In this document: positions 1-5,397 of the stretch, one piece after another
How the letters are laid out: the number at the start of each line of letters is the position of its first letter
Numbering within the stretch: position 1 is the first letter of the stretch
Origin: CAZXBB01 sp964638815
GTDB taxonomy: Bacteria; Planctomycetota; Phycisphaerae; Phycisphaerales; SM1A02
DNA length: 8,394 nucleotides
Reading direction: 5' to 3'
NCBI GenBank assembly: GCA_964638815.1
Contig: CAZXBB010000120.1
Coordinates: 1-8,394, forward strand
Notes under the pieces: generated by a model
The model's input: the letters and a program-made list of their open reading frames with translations, nothing else
Told to the model about the DNA's origin: nothing
The model's database searches: none
Translations under genes and position numbers: made by a program

Positions 1-25
1 CGGGCTGGGGCGGGCTGGGGCGGGG
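1..25. repeat. G-rich 10-bp tandem repeat with G-quadruplex potential
   Basis: Two perfect copies of CGGGCTGGGG are followed by a partial third (CGGGG). The five G-runs of 3-4 separated by 1-2 nt fit a G-quadruplex pattern on the plus strand. The repeat may begin before the window. It lies just upstream of the TAGTAT hexamer of the DUF1573 gene, where a -35 element would be expected. Confidence 0.75.
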
Positions 26-31
26 TAGTAT
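26..31 (+). promoter_or_regulatory. Putative -10 element (TAGTAT) of a leaderless DUF1573 mRNA
   Basis: TAGTAT fits TANNNT and ends 7 nt before GTG 39, so transcription would begin at or next to the start codon. No Shine-Dalgarno and no recognisable -35 are present. It is supported mainly because the same arrangement recurs at four other starts in the window. Confidence 0.45.
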
Positions 32-38
32 CCATAAC

Positions 39-761
39 GTGAGCACCCGACGCCCTCGCCGCGCGCGCCGCCTTCTCCTGGTCATCCCGCTGCTCCTCGT
101 CGGCGGGCTGGTGTGGGGCTGGTGGTACATGGCCAGCGGCCGCTTTCCGCTCGCGGGCGACATGAGCCACGACTTCGGCACGGTCGCGATCACGGGAAGC
201 ACGTCCAGCTTCTCGCACACGTTCCACCTCCGGAACCGGCGATCGCACCCCGTCGTGATCGAGTCGATCCGCTCCGGCTGCGGGTGCACGAAGGCGGAGG
301 CCAGCACGAAGACCGTCGCTCCCGGCGCGCCGGTGGACATCGACGTCACGCTCTCGCTCGCGCGGGCGGGCAGCAAGCGCACCAGCGTCAAACTGGTGAT
401 CGCCGATTTCGGCCCGCAGACGCTGTGGATCCAGGCCGTCGGCCGGAAGGAGACGGTGCTCACCTCTCCGACGTCGAACCTGCGTCTCGCGCCCGACGCG
501 CCGGCCCGGCTCATCGTGACGGCCGAGATCCAGTCCACCGACGCCCCGCCGCCGGCGCCGACGATCCTGACGCCCGAAGGCGTCATCGCGTCGTTCCGGG
601 GCTGGACCGCCGTCAACCCGCGCGAACCGGCCACGGCCCGCGCGGCGCGCTGGCGCGGCGTGCTCGACGTGGAGCGATCGGGCCCGCTGCCGGCCGGGAG
701 ATCCGAGATGACGGTCGGGCTGAACGACGCGCCGCCGGTGCGGGTGCGGATCTCCGGGTGA
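39..761 (+). CDS. Membrane-anchored DUF1573 domain protein
   Basis: The predicted protein has 240 residues. An Arg-rich N-terminus (about 3-11) followed by one hydrophobic segment (about 12-30) looks like an uncleaved signal anchor, which would place the rest outside the cytoplasmic membrane. Residues about 44-135 match the DUF1573 (Ig-like, ASPM/SPD-2/Hydin-related) pattern: HDFGTV at 44-49, a HTFHLRN strand near 60-66 and the hallmark GCGCT at 80-84. About 100 further residues follow, possibly a second beta-sandwich without the Cys motif. DUF1573 proteins are common in Planctomycetota and Bacteroidota, and their biochemical role is unknown. The GTG start at 39 is chosen because it precedes the Arg-rich anchor and lies 7 nt after a TAGTAT hexamer; no Shine-Dalgarno is visible. 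It converges with aroC across a 54-bp gap. The domain call is firm; the function is not known. Confidence 0.85.
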   Translation: MSTRRPRRARRLLLVIPLLLVGGLVWGWWYMASGRFPLAGDMSHDFGTVAITGSTSSFSHTFHLRNRRSHPVVIESIRSGCGCTKAEASTKTVAPGAPVDIDVTLSLARAGSKRTSVKLVIADFGPQTLWIQAVGRKETVLTSPTSNLRLAPDAPARLIVTAEIQSTDAPPPAPTILTPEGVIASFRGWTAVNPREPATARAARWRGVLDVERSGPLPAGRSEMTVGLNDAPPVRVRISG

Positions 762-815
762 ACGCCCGGCGGTGGGCGCGGGATGGACGATCCGCGATCA
801 CGGGGCGGGCGACTT

Positions 816-2027
816 TCATGCCTCGCTCTGGTCCGCCTCGATCGCCCGCCCGGACGCCGGCGTCTCGAGCGGCAGCCGTCGCGCGAGGTTCATCCACGCG
901 TCGTAGCTCGCCCGCATCTGCGTGAGCGAGTCGCCGCCGAACTTCTCGACCAGGGCCCGCGCGATCTCGAAGGCGACGACGTTCTCCATCACGACGCTCG
1001 CGGCGGACAACGCGCACACGTCCGAGCGCTCGTACGCGCTGTGCTCGGGCCGCTTCGTGTTGAGGTCCACGCTCGGGAGTCCGCGCAGGAGCGTGCTGAT
1101 CGGCTTCATCGTCCCCCGGACCACGACGGGCATCCCGTTCGTCATCCCGCCCTCGAGACCACCGGCGTTGTTGGTCGGTCGCACGAAGCCGAGGGACGGG
1201 GTGTCGCGCAGCGCTGCGTCGAAGTGGATGGGATCGTGCACCTGCGAGCCGGGTCGGAACGCGCAGTCCTTCCCGAGCCCGATCTCCACGGCCTTGAACG
1301 CCTGGATGCTCATGACGGCGCCGGCGAGCCGGCCATCGAGCTTCCGATCGAAGTGCACGCACGAGCCGAGCCCGATCGGGCACCCGAAGACGTGCACCTC
1401 CGCCAGGCCGCCGACGGTGTCCTTGTCCACCTTGGCGGCGCGGATGCGCTCGACCATCGCCTCGCTCGCCGCCGCGTCCGGGCAGTAGACGGCCGAGGCG
1501 TCCCGCGCCGCCCGCATCGCCCCGAGGTTCGCCGCGTCGGGGGCCGCGTCGGTCACGACGTCGAGCAGGCCGCGAACGAAGCCGAACACCTCGATGCCGA
1601 AGACGCCGAGCAGGCAGCGCGCGGCGGCCCCCGCGGCGGTGCGCGCCGCGGTCTCGCGCGCGCTGGCGCGCTCGAGCGTCTCGCGGCAGTCGGTCGTCAG
1701 CCACTTCACGGCGCCCGCGAGATCGGCGTGACCCGGACGCGGCCGGTGCACCGGCGGCGTGCGTTCGAGATCATCGAGGCGGCTGTCGCGATTCGGAATC
1801 TGCAGGACGATCGGCGCGCCCGTCGTGTGACCGCGTCGCACGCCGGCGAGCACCGTGACGGCATCGGACTCGATCCTCTGCCGTCCGCCGCGGCCGTACC
1901 CTCCCTGGCGGCGCCGCAGCTCCGCGTCGATCAGCCCGACGTCGAGCGCGACACCCGCGGGCATCCCGTGCACGAGCGCGGTCAACGCGGGTCCGTGGGA
2001 TTCACCGGCGGTGCTGTAGCTGAGCAT
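816..2027 (-). CDS. aroC: Chorismate synthase
   Basis: The predicted protein has 403 residues and catalyses the last shikimate-pathway step: 5-enolpyruvylshikimate-3-phosphate to chorismate plus phosphate, using reduced FMN, in the cytoplasm. Family motifs run through the whole length: GESHGPAL at 8-15 with His11 as a catalytic residue; RRRQGGYGRGGRQ at 38-50; RPRPGHADL at 95-103 with the second conserved His100; ERASARETAART at 119-130; NNAGGLEGGMTNG at 286-298; and RSDVCAL at 334-340 with Asp336. The reading frame continues 49 codons further upstream, but that part is low complexity and lies in the intergenic region. Met at 2027 gives the usual short N-terminus (MLSYSTAGESHG), as in many Gram-positive AroC proteins. 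A TACACT hexamer sits 6 nt before this ATG and no Shine-Dalgarno is visible. The gene is divergent from hslU. It is slightly longer than typical family members (about 360-390), mostly through its C-terminal tail. Confidence 0.97.
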   Translation of the reverse strand: MLSYSTAGESHGPALTALVHGMPAGVALDVGLIDAELRRRQGGYGRGGRQRIESDAVTVLAGVRRGHTTGAPIVLQIPNRDSRLDDLERTPPVHRPRPGHADLAGAVKWLTTDCRETLERASARETAARTAAGAAARCLLGVFGIEVFGFVRGLLDVVTDAAPDAANLGAMRAARDASAVYCPDAAASEAMVERIRAAKVDKDTVGGLAEVHVFGCPIGLGSCVHFDRKLDGRLAGAVMSIQAFKAVEIGLGKDCAFRPGSQVHDPIHFDAALRDTPSLGFVRPTNNAGGLEGGMTNGMPVVVRGTMKPISTLLRGLPSVDLNTKRPEHSAYERSDVCALSAASVVMENVVAFEIARALVEKFGGDSLTQMRASYDAWMNLARRLPLETPASGRAIEADQSEA

Positions 2028-2033
2028 GGCGGC

Positions 2034-2039
2034 AGTGTA
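2034..2039 (-). promoter_or_regulatory. Putative -10 element (TACACT) of a leaderless aroC mRNA
   Basis: Read on the minus strand, TACACT fits TANNNT and ends 6 nt before ATG 2027. The six bases between are GCCGCC, which leaves no room for a Shine-Dalgarno. No convincing -35 was found. Confidence 0.45.
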
Positions 2040-2048
2040 GAGACTATC

Positions 2049-2069
2049 TCGTGTGTCGAGTCTCGAGCC
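2049..2069 (-). repeat. Inverted short copy of the 7-bp repeat
   Basis: Read on the minus strand these 21 bases are three heptamers, GGCTCGA, GACTCGA and the diverged CACACGA, of the family that forms the array before hslU. The segment 2050-2062 is the reverse complement of 2147-2159 at 12 of 13 positions, so the aroC-hslU intergenic region carries the repeat in both orientations. Confidence 0.55.
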
Positions 2070-2118
2070 GCCGGTTCCACGGGAGCCCCGGAGCTTCCCG
2101 GAGCCGCGCGGCCGGTCG

Positions 2119-2124
2119 TACAAT
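2119..2124 (+). promoter_or_regulatory. Putative -10 element (TACAAT) for hslU
   Basis: TACAAT matches the TATAAT consensus at five of six positions. TTCCCG at 2095-2100 is a weak -35 candidate with an 18-bp spacer. Initiation near 2131 would give an hslU leader of about 74 nt that contains the whole heptamer array. An in-frame GTG lies at 2139. Confidence 0.4.
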
Positions 2125-2146
2125 GCGCGGTCCGCGGCGTGACCGG

Positions 2147-2202
2147 GACTCGAGACACGCGACTCACGACTCAAGGCTCACGACTCAAGGCTCAAGGCTC
2201 TC
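2147..2202 (+). repeat. Heptamer array (8 x 7 bp) in the hslU leader
   Basis: Eight consecutive 7-bp units with consensus G-[A/G]-CTCA-[A/C] run without a break to 2 bp before ATG 2205. The central units are GACTCAC, GACTCAA, GGCTCAC, GACTCAA and GGCTCAA; the first two and the last are diverged. Unit junctions create AAGG three times, and the last copy (2194-2197) is placed to act as the hslU Shine-Dalgarno. Similar heptamers lie at 2049-2069 (inverted) and 3725-3767. Confidence 0.85.
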
Positions 2203-2204
2203 CC

Positions 2205-3626
2205 ATGCTCCTCACGCCCCGCACCATCGTCGCCGAGCTCGACCGCCACATCATCGGCCAGGTCCGGGCGAAGCGGGCGGTCGCGGTCGCGGTCCGCAAC
2301 CGGTGGCGCCGGCGGCAGCTCGACCCGGAGATCGCGCGTGAGATCGCGCCGAAGAACATCATCATGGTCGGCCCGACCGGCGTCGGGAAGACGGAGATCG
2401 CGCGGCGGCTCTCGACGCTCGTCAGCGCGCCGTTCATCAAGGTCGAAGCGAGCAAGTACACCGAGGTGGGTTACCACGGACGCGACGTCGAGTCGATGGT
2501 GCGCGATCTGCTCGAGCTCGGCGTCAACATGGTGCGCGCCGAGCACGCGGCGAATGTCCGGCAGCAGGCCGAGACCGCGGTCGAGCGGCGCCTCGTGAAC
2601 GTCCTCCTCGGAAAGGACCACGCGCGCGAGGGCGGATGGGTAGCGGGCGCCGAGGCCGGCCGCCACGCCGCGCGCGACGCCGGCGGCGCCGCGACGCACG
2701 TCGCCGGCGCCGTCGACACGGTCGCACCGCCCGACGAGCCGGTCTTCGAGGGCATGCGGGCGAAGCTCCGCGACGGCTTCTTCGACGATCGCGAGATCGA
2801 GATCACGGTGACGGAGAAGCAGACGGCGCCGCTCGTCGGCATGATGGGCCCGGACCAGATGGATCCCGGCGTGGCGTCGATGCTCGAGAGCATTCTGCCC
2901 GAGCGCAGCCGGCGGCGCCGCGTGACGGTCGCCCGGGCGCGGCAGGTCCTCCTCGAGGAGGAGACCGACAAGCTCATCGACAACGAGAAGATCATCGAGC
3001 AGGCGATCGAGCGCACCGAGCAGACGGGGATCATCTTCCTCGACGAGATCGACAAGATCGCGTCGGGCGATCGCGACGGCGCCGGCCGCGGGGCCGACGT
3101 GTCGCGCCAGGGCGTCCAGCGCGACCTGCTACCGATCGTCGAGGGCTCCGCGGTGAATACGCGTCACGGCGTCCTGAACACCGACCGGATCCTCTTCATC
3201 GCAGCCGGCGCGTTCCACTCGGCGTCGGTGAGCGACCTGATGCCCGAGCTCCAGGGCCGCTTCCCGATTCGCGTCGAGCTGGACGGTCTGACGAAGGACG
3301 ACTTCAGACGCATCCTCACCGAGCCCGACGCCGCGCTCACGCGTCAGCAGGAGGCGCTGCTCGGTGCGGAGGGCGTCGAGATCTTCTTCACCCCCGAGGC
3401 GATCGACGCGATGGCGGAGCTCGCGGCCGAGGCCAACGCGCGCATGGAGAACATCGGCGCACGCCGGCTCGTCACCGTCATGGAGCAGGTCTTCGAGGAG
3501 ATCAGCTTCGACGCCCCCGACCGCTGCGAGCGTGGCGAGACCCGCATCGACATCACCGAGGCGTTCGTGCGCGAACGCCTGGCTTCGATCGTCGCGGACG
3601 AGGACCTGAGCCGTTTCGTGCTGTGA
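2205..3626 (+). CDS. hslU: ATP-dependent protease ATPase subunit HslU (ClpY)
   Basis: The predicted protein has 473 residues. HslU is the AAA+ unfoldase hexamer that feeds substrates into the HslV peptidase in the cytosol. Visible motifs: N-terminal TPRTIVAELDRHIIGQ (4-19); Walker A GPTGVGKT (56-63); pore loop GYHG (89-92, where E. coli has GYVG); Walker B IIFLDEIDK (276-284); the ELQGRFPIR segment (348-356) with arginine-finger candidate Arg352; and sensor-2 NIGARRL (416-422). The C-terminal DLSRFVL is the tail that docks into HslV. The I-domain (about 110-245) holds an Ala/Gly/His-rich stretch at about 138-176, which accounts for the extra length over E. coli HslU (443). ATG 2205 starts the conserved region and has AAGG 7 nt upstream. 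An in-frame GTG at 2139 is an alternative that would translate the heptamer repeat. No hslV is present in the window; both neighbours lie on the opposite strand. Confidence 0.97.
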   Translation: MLLTPRTIVAELDRHIIGQVRAKRAVAVAVRNRWRRRQLDPEIAREIAPKNIIMVGPTGVGKTEIARRLSTLVSAPFIKVEASKYTEVGYHGRDVESMVRDLLELGVNMVRAEHAANVRQQAETAVERRLVNVLLGKDHAREGGWVAGAEAGRHAARDAGGAATHVAGAVDTVAPPDEPVFEGMRAKLRDGFFDDREIEITVTEKQTAPLVGMMGPDQMDPGVASMLESILPERSRRRRVTVARARQVLLEEETDKLIDNEKIIEQAIERTEQTGIIFLDEIDKIASGDRDGAGRGADVSRQGVQRDLLPIVEGSAVNTRHGVLNTDRILFIAAGAFHSASVSDLMPELQGRFPIRVELDGLTKDDFRRILTEPDAALTRQQEALLGAEGVEIFFTPEAIDAMAELAAEANARMENIGARRLVTVMEQVFEEISFDAPDRCERGETRIDITEAFVRERLASIVADEDLSRFVL

Positions 3627-3724
3627 GGCGTGCGCACCGGGCGGAGAGCCGGCCGCGAGCGCCCGCCGCGACGCCCGGTCGTGCTTCGCGCGCCGGCCTG
3701 GAGCGTCTCGCGCCGCCTTCCCGA

Positions 3725-3767
3725 GACTCAGGGCTACGAGGCTCAGGGCTCGACACTCAGGGCCCGG
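3725..3767 (+). repeat. Second heptamer array at the aroDE 3' end
   Basis: Units GACTCAG, GGCTACG, then after a 1-nt slip GGCTCAG, GGCTCGA, CACTCAG and a diverged GGCCCGG resemble the hslU-leader heptamers. The array crosses the aroDE stop codon (3743-3745 on the minus strand) and encodes its last residues. It fills the right end of the 116-bp gap between the convergent hslU and aroDE stops, where I see no rho-independent terminator. Confidence 0.65.
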
Positions 3768-5371
3768 CGCATCACCTCCACCGGCGCCGCAACGCCCGTC
3801 CACCGCTCGAACTGGAGCCGCGCCTGCTCGATGAACATGTCCTCGCCGGTCACGGTGCGCGCGCCGCGGGCCTCGGCCTCGCGCAGCAGCGGTGTCCGGG
3901 CCGGGCTGTAGACCGTGTCGAAGACCGTCACATCCTCGTCGAGCGCGACGCCGTCGGGGAGCGGCGAGCCGGCGGGGTCGGGGCCGCCGGTCATGCCGAC
4001 CGGGGTGCAGTTCACGATGACGTCGAAGCGCTCCCTCGCGACGTCGCGGAGCGAGCGGGCCTCGACGCCGTCGAACGACGCGGCCAGCGTCCCGGCCCGG
4101 CTCGCCGTGCGGCCGAAGACCGTCACGCTCGCCCCCGCGTCCCGGGTGCCCGCCACGACGGCCCGCGCCACGCCGCCCGCGCCGAGCACGGCGACGCGTC
4201 GTCCGGCGACGTCACCCAACGCCCGGCGCAGGGCCGCCGCCGCCGCGGGACAGTCCGTGTTCGCGCACGCGAGCGTGCCGTCGCGATCGATCGCCAGCGT
4301 GTTCGCCGCCCCGATGCGGGCGACCTCCGGCGCGACTCGGCCGCCACGCTCCTCGACGAAGCGCAGCAGGTTCTCCTTGTGCGGAATCGTCACGCTCGCG
4401 CCCGCGAAATCGAGGCGGGGGTGGTCCACCAGCGAGCCGACCGTCGCCTTGAAGTGCTCGTACTCCGGCGGGATCGGCATCGGCAGGTAGACCCCGTCGT
4501 GACCCACCGCGGCGAAACCCACGTTGTGCACCGCGGGGCTCATCGAGTGCCCGACGGGCCAGCCGATCACGCCGTACACGCGCGTCGCGGCGGTGATGGC
4601 GTCGAAGCGGTACCGCTCCCGAAGGGCGTTGATCGTCGGCTGGCCCGGCGCACTCTGCCCGTCGGCCGTGCTCGTCGCGAACGTGAGGAACGCGCCGAAC
4701 TTCGGGGCGAGCACGCGGCTGAGCAGCCCGAACGGGCCCATGCACAGCACGATCATCGGCCGCACGCGGGCGGCGATGAGGTCGAACGCCTCGAGGTTGT
4801 CGCGGAGCGATCGCGCGGTCCACACGATCTTCGCGACGGCGCACGCCGGCTCGCCGCGAATCGCCTCCACGCGCTGGAGCAGGTCCGCGGGGCGCCGCTC
4901 GAAATCGTGGCAGGAGAGAATGATCCCACCGTCTGCCCCGCCGTCTGTCCCGCCGGCTGTCCCGCCGTCTGTCCCGCCGGCGATCGCGCCGTCGATCCCC
5001 CGGGCGCCGCGGCGCGCCGAGACACCGGCAAGCACCCGCTGCATCGCCGGGCCGCGGGCGAGGGCGGCCAGCTCGACGTCCACATACCGCGCTCCCGCCG
5101 ACGCGGCCGCGTCGAGCACCGCGGCGCGCGTCGTCTCGTCGCCGTCGTACTGCCCGCCTTCCCACGCGGGCCGGCACGTGACGATGCACGGCCCGGGGCT
5201 CGCGCCGACGAGCCGCGCCACGACGCCCGTCGCATCCGGCTCCCCGGCAAGCCGATCCACGCGCCACTCGATGATCCGCGCTCCCTGCCCGAGCGCTGCG
5301 CGCGCCCGCCCGATCGCGTCGTCGACGTCCGCGGCGTCGTCGATGAAGATGGGGCAGGCGATGAGCGTCAC
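3743..5371 (-). CDS. aroDE: Bifunctional 3-dehydroquinate dehydratase (type I) / shikimate dehydrogenase
   Basis: The predicted fusion protein has 542 residues and catalyses shikimate steps 3 and 4: 3-dehydroquinate to 3-dehydroshikimate, then NADPH reduction to shikimate. In the AroD half (about 1-255) EWRVD (35-39) supplies substrate-binding Glu35 and Arg37, SCHDF holds catalytic His155, AKIVW holds the Schiff-base Lys181, and MGPFGLLSR and SAPGQPT follow. In the AroE half (from about 265) GHSMSPAVHN binds substrate, VTIPHK gives catalytic Lys332, NTD gives Asp373, GAGGVA (397-402) is the nucleotide loop, GRT (420-422) replaces the usual NRT, and Gln516 lies in IEQARLQ. Six tandem tetrapeptides rich in Gly/Asp/Thr/Ala occupy about 125-148, just before the catalytic His strand. 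I chose GTG 5371, which gives MTLIACPIF, a normal type I N-terminus, and has TAGCAT 8 nt upstream. ATG 5389 would add six residues. Such fusions are known in plants, Chlamydiae and Planctomycetota. The stop lies inside a heptamer repeat. Confidence 0.95.
   Translation of the reverse strand: MTLIACPIFIDDAADVDDAIGRARAALGQGARIIEWRVDRLAGEPDATGVVARLVGASPGPCIVTCRPAWEGGQYDGDETTRAAVLDAAASAGARYVDVELAALARGPAMQRVLAGVSARRGARGIDGAIAGGTDGGTAGGTDGGADGGIILSCHDFERRPADLLQRVEAIRGEPACAVAKIVWTARSLRDNLEAFDLIAARVRPMIVLCMGPFGLLSRVLAPKFGAFLTFATSTADGQSAPGQPTINALRERYRFDAITAATRVYGVIGWPVGHSMSPAVHNVGFAAVGHDGVYLPMPIPPEYEHFKATVGSLVDHPRLDFAGASVTIPHKENLLRFVEERGGRVAPEVARIGAANTLAIDRDGTLACANTDCPAAAAALRRALGDVAGRRVAVLGAGGVARAVVAGTRDAGASVTVFGRTASRAGTLAASFDGVEARSLRDVARERFDVIVNCTPVGMTGGPDPAGSPLPDGVALDEDVTVFDTVYSPARTPLLREAEARGARTVTGEDMFIEQARLQFERWTGVAAPVEVMRRALSVEP
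4928..4999 (-). repeat. 12-bp tandem repeat inside aroDE
   Basis: Six adjacent 12-bp units (plus-strand consensus GCCGTCTGTCCC, the left and right ones diverged) encode six tetrapeptides of the form G-x-[D/A]-G (one begins with A) in the AroD half. The period is a multiple of three, so changes in copy number keep the frame. The repeat ends just before the strand carrying catalytic His155. Confidence 0.85.
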
Positions 5372-5379
5372 GGAGCCAG

Positions 5380-5389
5380 ATGCTACCAT
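5380..5389. promoter_or_regulatory. Overlapping -10 elements between aroDE and the HugZ-like gene
   Basis: The 10-mer ATGCTACCAT is palindromic at 8 of 10 positions. Plus strand: TACCAT (5384-5389) ends 8 nt before ATG 5398. Minus strand: TAGCAT (5385-5380) ends 8 nt before GTG 5371. Only 26 bp separate the two start codons, so both promoters would share this site and both mRNAs would be leaderless. Confidence 0.5.
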
Positions 5390-5397
5390 TCCGCTCG

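Noticed and set aside
763..778. Short hairpin CGCCC-GGCGGT-GGGCG between the DUF1573 and aroC stops
   Set aside because: The stem is only 5 bp and no T-run follows on either strand, so a rho-independent terminator is not supported at this GC content.
922..1488. Plus-strand frame of 188 codons inside aroC
   Set aside because: It is Ser/Arg/Pro-rich antisense sequence with no recognisable family; aroC codes here on the minus strand.
2147..2202. Repeat array considered as CRISPR
   Set aside because: The units are 7 bp and contiguous with no spacers; the other arrays are also contiguous and very short. No cas gene is present.
783..2204. Long plus-strand frame antisense to aroC, in frame with hslU
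   Set aside because: It lacks any domain, is rich in Arg/His/Pro/Ala as expected for antisense of GC-rich coding DNA, and covers a gene with full family motifs on the other strand.
3627..3742. Search for a terminator between the convergent hslU and aroDE stops
   Set aside because: GC-rich self-complementary pieces such as GCCGGC exist, but there is no stem followed by a T-run.
5380..5397. Upstream ATG 5380 as start of the HugZ-like gene
   Set aside because: GGAG lies only 4 nt upstream, the six added residues have no family support, and the start would fall inside the shared promoter site. It remains possible.
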